64,000 bases of DNA from Actinomycetota bacterium (GTDB taxonomy: Bacteria; Actinomycetota; Geothermincolia; Geothermincolales; RBG-13-55-18), in assembly GCA_003598015.1 (NCBI GenBank), contig QZKE01000053.1:1-64000 (forward strand). Direction: 5' to 3'. Under the pieces are notes generated by a model. That model did not search any database, was not told where the DNA came from, and saw nothing but the letters and a program-made list of their open reading frames with translations. The first letter of the stretch is position 1. Every line of letters begins with the position of its first letter. Shown here piece by piece: positions 18,301 to 26,936 of this stretch. A program made the position numbers and the translations under genes.

Positions 18301-20799
18301 ATGAAAGCAGTGATCATGGCGGGCGGCCAGGGTACCCGCCTGCGCCCCCTTACGAGCAACCAGCCCAAACCGATGTTGCCGGTTGTCAATCGCCCCATGA
18401 TGGAGCATATCGTCAAGCTACTGATCCGTTACGGATTCAAGGACATGATCGCCACCCTGCAGTTTCTGCCCTCATTGATCAGCAATTACTTCGGCGACGG
18501 TAGCGAGTGGGGGGCTTCCATGCATTACTCCACCGAGTTCATCCCCCTCGGTACGGCGGGCAGCGTTAAAAACAGCTCCCAGCTCCTCGACGAAACCTTC
18601 CTGGTGATCAGCGGAGATGCCCTTACCGATATCGACTTGACCAGTGTCGTCGATTTTCATCGCCGTAACCGAGCCATGGCCACCCTGACCCTAATCCGCG
18701 TGGAAAATCCGCTGGAGTTCGGCATCGTCGTTACCGATGCTGCCGGACGCATCGAACGTTTCCTGGAAAAGCCGAATTGGGGCCAGGTCTTCAGCGATAC
18801 CATCAATACGGGTATCTACGTGCTGGAACCGGAAGTACTCGAACATATCCCCGAGGGACAGTCGTTCGATTTTTCGAAGGACCTCTTTCCGTTCCTGCTG
18901 AGCGAGGGATATCCCCTGTATGGATTCGTCGCGGATGGATACTGGTGCGACATCGGCAATTTCGAACAGTATACGGCCGCCCACAAGGATATACTCGATC
19001 GCAAAGTGCGTATCGATCCCCCCGGCTTTCGCATGGCGCAGAACGTATGGGTGGGGGAGGGTGTGGACATCGAGGACGGAGTTGAGCTGCGTGGGCCTCT
19101 GGTCATCGGCGACCACTGCAAGATAGAGAGGGGATCGGTGATACGCGAATATAGCGTCCTGGGCCATAACGTGGTGGTCAAACAGGATACCTTCGTCCAC
19201 CGTGCTCTTATCTACGACAATTCGTACATCGGCACGGGCTGCCATGTGAGGGGCTGTGTTGTCGGTAAGAACTGTGACCTGAAGGGCAACGTCCGGCTCG
19301 AAGAGGGAGTCGTGGTGGGGGATGAATGCCTTATTGGGGAGAACGTCCTGGTGAACCATGACGTGAAGATCTATCCCTTCAAGACGGTGGAAACCGGAGC
19401 AACGGTGAACACGAGCATCATCTGGGAGTCCAAGGGGCTGCGCACGCTCTTCGGCAAGAAAGCCGTTTCGGGCATCATGAACATCGATATAACCCCCGAG
19501 CAGGCTCTGAGAATCGCCATGGCTTACGGCTCAAGCTTGCCCATGGGGTCCACCGTCGTCACGTCTCGCGACGCCTCGCGCTCGGCGCGTACCTTGAAAA
19601 GGGCCATCATCACCGGCCTCAACGCCTCTGGGATCAACGTTTCCGACCTCGAGGTATCCCCGTCACCGGTCAACCGCTTTGCCATCGGCACTGAGAGGGC
19701 AATGGGTGGGGTTGACGTGCGCATCTCCGCCTTCGACCCTCAGTCGATCGAGATCCGTTTCTTCGACGAGCAGGGGGTAGATATCGACGAGGGAGGCCAG
19801 AGGGATATAGAAAAAGTCTTCTACCAGGCTAATTTCAGGAGGGCGTTCGTGGAGGAGATAGGCGCTATCCTCTTCCCCCCCCGCCTGCTCGAGATGTATT
19901 CCAACTCTCTGCTGGCGGAGATCGACATCGATCGCTTGCGCAAGAAGCGTTTCCGCGTAGCCGTGGATTACGCGTTCAGCAGCGCCAGCATGGTTATGCC
20001 CTCCATTTTTGGAAGAATAGGATGCGACGCCTTGAGCCTCAACAACTTCACCGATGAAAAAAAGGTGACCTTGAGCCAGGAGGAGCTGGCCTCGGCGCTG
20101 AAGAACCTGTCGCAACTGGTCAAGAGCTCCGAAGCCGAAGTAGGGGTGCTCATGGACAATGCCGGGGAAAGGCTTTACCTCCTGGACGACCATGGACGGC
20201 AGATCCATCCCCAGGCTACCCTGATACTCTTCGTGAAACTTCTATGTGAAACGGGGCGTCGGGGAAAAATAGCCGTGCCGGTCAGCATCTCCTCACATGT
20301 CGAAAGGATAGCCGGGGAGTACGGCAACGAAGTCATCCGCACCAAGGTGAGCCGCAGCGACCTGATGAGGGCTTCACTTGACAAGGACGTGATCTTCGCG
20401 GGAGCAGGCAGCGGAGGTTACATCTTCCCTTCCTTCCTGCCCACCTACGATGCCATGGCCAGTACGGTGATGCTGCTGGACAGCCTGAGCGTTGTCGGCA
20501 GGCCGATCTCCGAGCTCGTGGACGAGCTGCCCCGCATCCATCTGCTCTCCGAGGAAATACCGGCATCCTGGGATCACAAGGGATTGATCATGCGCAGGCT
20601 TGTGGAGGAGGTAGGCGAGGGCAGGCTGGAACTCATCGACGGGGTAAAGGTCTATGTGGATGGCACCGCATGGGTGCTGGTCCTGCCGGATCCCGACGAG
20701 CCCACCCTGCATCTCATCTGCGAGGCGGAAGATGACACCCGGGCCGCGCTCATCATAGGAGAGTACACGAAGAAGATCGTGGATATAGTCGGCGGTTGA
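18301..20799 (+). CDS. Sugar nucleotidyltransferase with beta-helix fused to a phosphohexomutase-like domain
   Basis: MKAVIMAGGQGTRLRPLT...; C-terminal alpha-D-phosphohexomutase fold with altered catalytic motifs. Confidence 0.88.
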   Translation: MKAVIMAGGQGTRLRPLTSNQPKPMLPVVNRPMMEHIVKLLIRYGFKDMIATLQFLPSLISNYFGDGSEWGASMHYSTEFIPLGTAGSVKNSSQLLDETFLVISGDALTDIDLTSVVDFHRRNRAMATLTLIRVENPLEFGIVVTDAAGRIERFLEKPNWGQVFSDTINTGIYVLEPEVLEHIPEGQSFDFSKDLFPFLLSEGYPLYGFVADGYWCDIGNFEQYTAAHKDILDRKVRIDPPGFRMAQNVWVGEGVDIEDGVELRGPLVIGDHCKIERGSVIREYSVLGHNVVVKQDTFVHRALIYDNSYIGTGCHVRGCVVGKNCDLKGNVRLEEGVVVGDECLIGENVLVNHDVKIYPFKTVETGATVNTSIIWESKGLRTLFGKKAVSGIMNIDITPEQALRIAMAYGSSLPMGSTVVTSRDASRSARTLKRAIITGLNASGINVSDLEVSPSPVNRFAIGTERAMGGVDVRISAFDPQSIEIRFFDEQGVDIDEGGQRDIEKVFYQANFRRAFVEEIGAILFPPRLLEMYSNSLLAEIDIDRLRKKRFRVAVDYAFSSASMVMPSIFGRIGCDALSLNNFTDEKKVTLSQEELASALKNLSQLVKSSEAEVGVLMDNAGERLYLLDDHGRQIHPQATLILFVKLLCETGRRGKIAVPVSISSHVERIAGEYGNEVIRTKVSRSDLMRASLDKDVIFAGAGSGGYIFPSFLPTYDAMASTVMLLDSLSVVGRPISELVDELPRIHLLSEEIPASWDHKGLIMRRLVEEVGEGRLELIDGVKVYVDGTAWVLVLPDPDEPTLHLICEAEDDTRAALIIGEYTKKIVDIVGG

Positions 20800-20914
20800 G
20801 AGGGCTTTTTCGGCTGTCAGGTTCCAGGGTTGTTGTTTCCCCTGGCAGCCGTATCAGCGTTGACGTGACGGCAAGTGAAAAGAGCAATACCCGTTGGGAA
20901 GGTGGTGCGATAAG

Positions 20915-21448
20915 TTGGGGATAGAATTTGAACCGGGCAGCGCTTTGCTCGTGATCGACATGCTCAACGATTTCATCGAGGATGAAGGGGCCCTGTTGGT
21001 TCCGGGAGCCGCGAGGATCGTGCCTCGCATCGCAAGGATACTGGAAGACGCAAGGCGGCAGGGCATCCCCGTCATCTACGTGACGGACAGTCATCGCGAG
21101 GATGATCACGAATTCCGCTTCTGGCCGGCGCACGCGGTCTCCGATACCTGGGGCGGAGAGATCATCCGGGAATTGCAGCCGGAACCCGGAGACTACATTA
21201 TCCCCAAGCGCAGGTATAGTGCCTTCTTCGGAACCGACCTGGACAACTATCTCAGGGAATTGGGGATAAGGAAGGTCTACCTCACCGGAGTCCTTACCAA
21301 CATCTGCGTTTATGTCACTGCCTTGGACGCTGCGATGCGTAACTACGGCGTGGCGGTCTTCAAGGACGCCGTGGCATCGCTGAGCGAGGATACCGATCGT
21401 TTCGTCTTTCAACAGCTAGAAGACGTCGTGCAGGCGGAGCTGCTCTGA
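20915..21448 (+). CDS. Isochorismatase-family cysteine hydrolase
   Basis: ALLVIDMLNDF, KRRYSAFFGTDLD, LTGVLTNICVYVTALDA. Confidence 0.88.
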   Translation: MGIEFEPGSALLVIDMLNDFIEDEGALLVPGAARIVPRIARILEDARRQGIPVIYVTDSHREDDHEFRFWPAHAVSDTWGGEIIRELQPEPGDYIIPKRRYSAFFGTDLDNYLRELGIRKVYLTGVLTNICVYVTALDAAMRNYGVAVFKDAVASLSEDTDRFVFQQLEDVVQAELL

Positions 21449-21553
21449 GCGGGGTCGGGGCCGGGATGGCCCGAACGCGGGAAACTCGCTCATACGCAGG
21501 GGGGCGGGAGCCCGCAACGAGACCAGCAGCGCGGATACCGATACCCGTTTTGC

Positions 21554-22459
21554 TTGGGAGGAAATCCCCAGTTGACCACCGATAACTATAACGCTGCCGC
21601 CGGCTGGCGGCTGATACATACCGAGCCGGCGAGCGGCGCCAGCAATATGGCGCTGGATCAGGCTCTACTGGAAGCGGCATGCGGCGACCGCTTCGCCTCC
21701 ACGCTGCGTTTTTACCGCTGGTCACCACCGGCCCTGTCCATAGGGCGTTTTCAGCCGCTGAGCGAAATAGACCTCGATGCCTGTGCTGCGGCGAACGTCG
21801 AGGTCGTACGCCGCCCAACCGGCGGTAAAAGCATACTGCACCTGGATGATTTCACCTACAGCATCGTTCTGGCGCGTGGATTCCCCCTGCCGGACAATGT
21901 CGTTGACACATACAGGCTTATCAGCAGGGGTATCCTGCGTGCGCTGCGAAACCTCGGCCTCGAGGCGGTATTGCAGTCGCGCGAAAACGAGGATTACCGT
22001 GCGGCGGGAGGCGCCTGCTTCGCGGCGGCGACGCAAGCGGACCTTGCATGCACGGGACGTAAACTGTGCGGCAGTGCGCAAGTGCGCCGCGGGGGGGCGG
22101 TTCTGCAACATGGGTCTATCATGCTTGAAGACCATTCCGACCTGCTCTTCGATCTGCTGCGCTGCGGCGGCGAAGAGGCGAGAGCCCTGGGCATGGAACA
22201 ATATCGTTTGCGTTGCATCGCCCTCAACCAGACCGGAAGGCACTATTCGTGGGATGATCTTGCGGCCTCTTTCGTACAGGGATTCCACGAGGCCTTTGGC
22301 GTAGACATCACGCGGGGGGGTCTCTGCGAGAGGGAGAATGCGCGCTGGCAGTCCCTGACACGTATTTACACATCACCGCGATGGCTTGAAAACGCGGGTC
22401 TCGCATGCCTTCCCGGATTGTCCGTACGGGATACGGGCATTGCGCCAGCCTCGCCGTAG
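21554..22459 (+). CDS. Lipoate-protein ligase A/octanoyltransferase-family protein
   Basis: ASNMALDQALLEA, RRPTGGKSILHLDDFTYS. Confidence 0.85.
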   Translation: MGGNPQLTTDNYNAAAGWRLIHTEPASGASNMALDQALLEAACGDRFASTLRFYRWSPPALSIGRFQPLSEIDLDACAAANVEVVRRPTGGKSILHLDDFTYSIVLARGFPLPDNVVDTYRLISRGILRALRNLGLEAVLQSRENEDYRAAGGACFAAATQADLACTGRKLCGSAQVRRGGAVLQHGSIMLEDHSDLLFDLLRCGGEEARALGMEQYRLRCIALNQTGRHYSWDDLAASFVQGFHEAFGVDITRGGLCERENARWQSLTRIYTSPRWLENAGLACLPGLSVRDTGIAPASP

Positions 22460-22553
22460 CGACCGGGTTCTCTCGCACCATGCGTACGGAGATGTCCCGA
22501 CAGTCCACCGCCCGTCTCGATAATTAGGGCTTATGGAAGTGCTGATATTCTGC

Positions 22554-22559
22554 TAAAAT
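22554..22559 (+). promoter_or_regulatory. Extended -10 element upstream of the rsiG-like leader
   Basis: TGC-TAAAAT, 14 nt before the shared 26-nt motif; -35 weak. Confidence 0.45.
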
Positions 22560-22571
22560 CTAATGTAATCG

Positions 22572-22674
22572 GGTTCTTTTTCGAGAAATGCGGGTGAATC
22601 GATGATGGGAAATATCTGGTCAGGCTCGGCCCCTAGGCCTGGCGGTCACCATTAACGCTTCTCGGACAAGAACC
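22572..22674 (+). ncRNA. Candidate structured 5' leader of the rsiG-like gene
   Basis: Outer stem 22572-22592/22656-22674, inner GGTGA/TCACC (22593-22597/22646-22650) and CAGGC/GCCTG (22621-22625/22637-22641). Confidence 0.5.
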
Positions 22675-22709
22675 GATAATATAAATACCTGCTTAAAGGA
22701 GGGTTGCTG

Positions 22710-23018
22710 ATGGGCGAGGAGGAGAAGCAGGCACAAGCCGTTCCTCCACATGAGGTATACATTGACTACAGCAGCAAGACCGATGAGGAACTGCGCAGTA
22801 TCCTCGAAAATCTGCTGAAGGAGGAGAGCAAGGTCTCCTACCAGCGGCGCGTACTGCATGGCAAGATCGATATACTCCGTGCCGAGCTCGTGAGAAGAAA
22901 AAAGAGCAGCTTGAAGGATGGCAAGTCCATCATAAGCGACGAAGACATCGGCAGGCTGAGCGAGATCCTGGCCGGCGAAGCACTGGGCATAAGCCGCAAC
23001 GACCCCACCAGCGACTGA
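22710..23018 (+). CDS. rsiG: RsiG-like c-di-GMP-responsive anti-sigma factor candidate
   Basis: EESKVSYQRRVLHGKIDILRAEL fits E(X)3S(X)2R(X)3Q(X)3D with H in place of Q; single copy of motif. Confidence 0.7.
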   Translation: MGEEEKQAQAVPPHEVYIDYSSKTDEELRSILENLLKEESKVSYQRRVLHGKIDILRAELVRRKKSSLKDGKSIISDEDIGRLSEILAGEALGISRNDPTSD

Positions 23019-23153
23019 CCTTTTCCTCAAACCCTAACCGTAAGGCTTTTGTTTAAATTCTGCCGGATTCATATTATTATGTAAGTCGGATACCGGGCAT
23101 TCGCGATGGCCGGACCGTTTCCGCGCAAATGCTGCCGAAAGGAGGAGTGGCCA

Positions 23154-23630
23154 ATGTTCTGCACAAAATGCGGTCATTACAATCCCGAGAGCAGTATATT
23201 CTGTGCACGCTGTGGACTCCGTTTCGATCAGGAAGACACATCCCACAGCGATTCCACCGTAGGCCTCCCCGCCGTTGAGGCCGAGTCGGAGGAGGAAATA
23301 GAGGTTTCACTGCCCACGGAACCCCTGGAGGCAGGCAGTGCTCTCCTCGTCATCAGGAAGGGCCCCGATGCGGGCATGAGTTTTACCATCAATCGTGATG
23401 TAATCGTTGTCGGGCGACATCCCGAGAGCGATATCTTTCTCGACGACATCACCGTATCGCGCAGGCACGCCGAGATAAGGCGCGAGGGATTCACGTTCAA
23501 CCTCCTGGATACGGGTTCGCTCAACGGCACCTATCTTAATCGGGAGCGTATAGAGGCTTCGCCTCTTGAAAACGGAGATGAGGTACAGATAGGCAAGTTC
23601 CGGCTTCTCTTTTTTGCCGGGCCGGGATGA
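23154..23630 (+). CDS. Zinc-ribbon plus FHA domain protein (GarA-like position)
   Basis: CxxC zinc ribbon, FHA motifs GRHPESDIFLDD, SRRHAEI, DTGSLNGTYLN. Confidence 0.9.
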   Translation: MFCTKCGHYNPESSIFCARCGLRFDQEDTSHSDSTVGLPAVEAESEEEIEVSLPTEPLEAGSALLVIRKGPDAGMSFTINRDVIVVGRHPESDIFLDDITVSRRHAEIRREGFTFNLLDTGSLNGTYLNRERIEASPLENGDEVQIGKFRLLFFAGPG

Positions 23631-24376
23631 GGACGGTAATACTGATGGAGAAACAGAAAGACAAGATGAGCATAGGCGATCTTCTCAAATCAATGAAAGA
23701 CGAGTTCCCGGACCTCACCATCTCGAAGATAAGGTTTCTGGAAAGCGAGGGTCTTATAGAACCCGAGAGGACGCCCTCCGGATACCGCAAGTTCAGCCAG
23801 GCGGACGCCCAGCGCCTGCGCTTCATCCTGAAGCTGCAACGGGAGAAGTATTTGCCCCTTAAAGTTATCCGGGAGAAGATCGACGAGCTCGAGAGCGGTA
23901 AGGTGAGGGCTGGAGATCTTGTTCCGGGTATGATGGGCTCCCTGGAGGTGGGGGAGGACCTGGTCGCCTATGATGATGCTACGTTGCTGCTCGAGCACGC
24001 TCCCCAGGTCCTGGACATAGACCCCCTTTTCCTGTCCACCCTGGAGGAGTTCGGCCTGATCTGCCCGCACGAAGGGGACGATGGGCCATATTACGACAAG
24101 GAAGACGTAAAGATATTGCGTATCGCCAGGGAGTTCTCGCGCTACGGCCTCGAGCCTCGTCACATGCGCATGTACGAGAATCTCACTGACCGTGAAGCCC
24201 TGGCTTTCGAGCAGATCATCCTGCCCGCCCTGAAGTCCAAGGACCCGGAAGCCAAGCGCAGGGCACTGGACAATCTGCTCCAATTGGTCAATCTCTCGCG
24301 GGAGCTCAAGGACCTCCTTCTCAAGAACCGGGTCAAGGAATACTTCCAGAAATCCAATCAACCCATCCCGTTTTGA
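23627..24376 (+). CDS. MerR-family regulator, FtsR-like
   Basis: ISKIRFLESEGLIEPERTPSGYRKFSQADAQRLRFIL; directly after the FHA gene. Confidence 0.85.
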   Translation: MRTVILMEKQKDKMSIGDLLKSMKDEFPDLTISKIRFLESEGLIEPERTPSGYRKFSQADAQRLRFILKLQREKYLPLKVIREKIDELESGKVRAGDLVPGMMGSLEVGEDLVAYDDATLLLEHAPQVLDIDPLFLSTLEEFGLICPHEGDDGPYYDKEDVKILRIAREFSRYGLEPRHMRMYENLTDREALAFEQIILPALKSKDPEAKRRALDNLLQLVNLSRELKDLLLKNRVKEYFQKSNQPIPF

Positions 24377-24379
24377 AAG

Positions 24380-24865
24380 GTGAGGGTGACCTCGTCCGAG
24401 CCGTGTTTCATCGCCGACCGCATGCTGGGAAGACTGGCACGTTACCTGCGCCTCATGGGCTATGACGTCTCCTACCCGCCATCGACGTCCGACGCCCACC
24501 TCATCGCCATGGCGCGGGCGGAGGGAAGGGTGCTCTTGACCAGGGACCACGGCATTTCTCTCCGCGAAGGGCCCCGCGCGGGCGCCCCGGTCGTTATCGA
24601 GATACGATCATCGCAGATCCTGCACCAACTGCGCCAGCTGGTACAGGAAGGCTGGGTGACTCGTTTTCTCGAACCACGTTGCCCGGTATGCAACGCGCGC
24701 CTGAAGGCCATGGAGGAATGGGAGGCGAGGCATCTCCTCCCGCCCTACACCCTGGCCACACAGGAATCATTCAACTTCTGCCGCTCCTGCAATTGCGTCC
24801 TTTGGGAGGGCAGCCACTGGAAGGACTTCCGCGCCAGGATTGCGCATGCCCTCAACCCACGTTGA
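24380..24865 (+). CDS. Mut7-C RNase domain protein
   Basis: CFIADRMLGRLARYLRLMGYD, CPxC zinc ribbon. Confidence 0.85.
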   Translation: MRVTSSEPCFIADRMLGRLARYLRLMGYDVSYPPSTSDAHLIAMARAEGRVLLTRDHGISLREGPRAGAPVVIEIRSSQILHQLRQLVQEGWVTRFLEPRCPVCNARLKAMEEWEARHLLPPYTLATQESFNFCRSCNCVLWEGSHWKDFRARIAHALNPR

Positions 24866-25042
24866 CGGGCGACTCCTCCACGCAAAGCGGTGTCTTCCAT
24901 AAAACGTCAGGTTGCCTGACGGATACGGTTTGAATTATCCGTACAGGTTACTATAGAATTGCCCTGGGTGATCGATGCCGGCTCAACATGGCCGAAAGAA
25001 GCTGCGAGATCGATCCCCAAACCCATTCCCGGGAGGTGTGAA

Positions 25043-26839
25043 GTGCTCTTCTTCTCCGATCTCCAGGAAAGCAAGGTCATGGACAGTGCAGGCCGGTTTG
25101 TAGGCAAACTGCACGATATCGGCATGGGGCTGCAGGGAAACCTTCCCCAGAGCGAATTCCTGGTTATCTCGCGTATGCGCCGTGGGCGCAGGGAGATGGT
25201 CACCATACCATGGGAGTGGGTATCTTCCCTGCAGTCATCCCAGTTGAAGCTGGACCGCGAAAGAGAAGAGGTATGGCAGAGCGAATACTCGCCCGCGGGT
25301 ATATTGCTCGGCCGCAACCTGCTTGACAGGCAGATCGTCGATCTGTATGGGAACAAGGTGGTGCGCGTAAACGATCTCAGACTGGCGGAATTCGACTCCG
25401 TTCTGCGCCTTACCGGAGTAGACGTCAGCCAGAAAGCCTTGCTGCGCAGATTGAGCCTGGAGAAAACGGTAACCAGGATCCTGCGTCTCGTAGGTGGTGA
25501 CCTTCCAGAAAAGACCATTCCGTGGGATTACGTAGCGCCACTCGAAGTGCAACAACCAGACCTCAAGCTGACCGTGACCGCATCTCAACTGGGTGAACTG
25601 CATCCCACCGATATCGCCGACATCATAGAGCAGCTGGACCCTTACTATCGTGAAAGGCTGTTCGACCTCCTGGGAGCGCTGACCGCCGCGGAGTCCCTCT
25701 CCGAAGTCGAGCCGGGTAAACAGGCGGACGTCATCGAAAACCTTGCGGAAACCAAGGTCTCAAACCTGCTGGAAATCATGCCGCCCGACGAGGCTACCGA
25801 CATACTCGCGCTCCTGCCGCGGGATAAAGCGGAGCGTCTCTTGAACATCATGGGCGTGCGGGAGGCCGGTATTATCAGGGAGCTGCTGGGTTACGGCGAA
25901 GATACCGCGGGAGGACGTATGACACCGGAATTTCTCTCGGTTCCCAGCTCATACACCGCCCTGGACACCCTGGTCTATCTGCGCAAGAATGCCCCGGACG
26001 CGGAGACTCTCTACTATGTCTACGTCAAGGATAACGAGGACCGCCTGAAAGGCGTGGTCTCACTGCGCGATCTCCTCACATCCCCGCAGGAAGAAAGGGT
26101 TGAGGATTTTATGTATCGCGATGTGATATCCGTAAACATCTCCGAGGATCAGGAGGCTGTCGCCGATACCATGAGCCGGTATAACTTTCTGGCGCTTCCC
26201 GTTGTAGACGATTCCAACAATATCAAGGGCATAATCACCGTGGACGATATGATCGACGTAATCCGCGAGGAGGCTATCGAGGATCTCTCCCACCTGGGAG
26301 GCCTCGAGCTGGCCGAAACGGGAGCGGCGCCATCCCTGCGTACCAGGCTTCCTTCAATACTCATCACCCTGTTGGGCGGATTGGCGGCGGCCCTGCTCGT
26401 CTCGGCCTTCGAAGACCGCATCGTCCCCCTCATCTCCCTGGTCTTCTTTATCCCCCTGGTCCTCAGGGCGGCACAGGATATCAGTATCGTCTCCCAGGCG
26501 GTAGTCCTGGAAGAGATAGGGGGGAAGGATCCCGGATGGAGAGAGATCCTCGTGCTGGTGTGGAAGGAGATGCGGGTGGTGCTCATTATCTCCCTGGGCC
26601 TCTCTATCCTGGGAGGAGTGGTTGCGGCGCTGTGGGAGGACTACGCACGCTTCGGGATCACCATAGGCCTGACTCTGTTCATCACCGTCGTCCTGGGAAC
26701 CGTCGTAGGGATATGCATTCCTCTCGTTTCCCGCCGCATCAAGGGCGAGCTTCGTTACACCCAGGCGCGGTTTTCATCCCTTTTCATCGGCATCACCACC
26801 CTCGCGATCTACCTCGGGATATCCACGGCGCTGCTGTAG
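25043..26839 (+). CDS. mgtE: Magnesium transporter MgtE with N-terminal PRC-barrel-like region
   Basis: MgtE_N, CBS pair, C-terminal TM domain; start approximate (GTG near 25043). Confidence 0.9.
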   Translation: MLFFSDLQESKVMDSAGRFVGKLHDIGMGLQGNLPQSEFLVISRMRRGRREMVTIPWEWVSSLQSSQLKLDREREEVWQSEYSPAGILLGRNLLDRQIVDLYGNKVVRVNDLRLAEFDSVLRLTGVDVSQKALLRRLSLEKTVTRILRLVGGDLPEKTIPWDYVAPLEVQQPDLKLTVTASQLGELHPTDIADIIEQLDPYYRERLFDLLGALTAAESLSEVEPGKQADVIENLAETKVSNLLEIMPPDEATDILALLPRDKAERLLNIMGVREAGIIRELLGYGEDTAGGRMTPEFLSVPSSYTALDTLVYLRKNAPDAETLYYVYVKDNEDRLKGVVSLRDLLTSPQEERVEDFMYRDVISVNISEDQEAVADTMSRYNFLALPVVDDSNNIKGIITVDDMIDVIREEAIEDLSHLGGLELAETGAAPSLRTRLPSILITLLGGLAAALLVSAFEDRIVPLISLVFFIPLVLRAAQDISIVSQAVVLEEIGGKDPGWREILVLVWKEMRVVLIISLGLSILGGVVAALWEDYARFGITIGLTLFITVVLGTVVGICIPLVSRRIKGELRYTQARFSSLFIGITTLAIYLGISTALL

Positions 26840-26936
26840 GGACGCCGCCGCAACCGTCTCGGTACCTGGTCCACGTACATCCTCGTACGATGCGTAAGCT
26901 GATGACCGTATACGCCATCATCTGCTACACTCCTCT

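Noticed and set aside
22572-22674. ydaO-type c-di-AMP riboswitch
   Set aside because: Superficial GCGGGTGAAT similarity, but the conserved 3' CAGCTAACCTCG segment and the overall size are missing
24905-24943. M-box Mg2+ riboswitch before mgtE
   Set aside because: Two short hairpins (CGTCAGG/CCTGACG, ACGGATA/TATCCGT) are present, but the leader is far too short for an M-box
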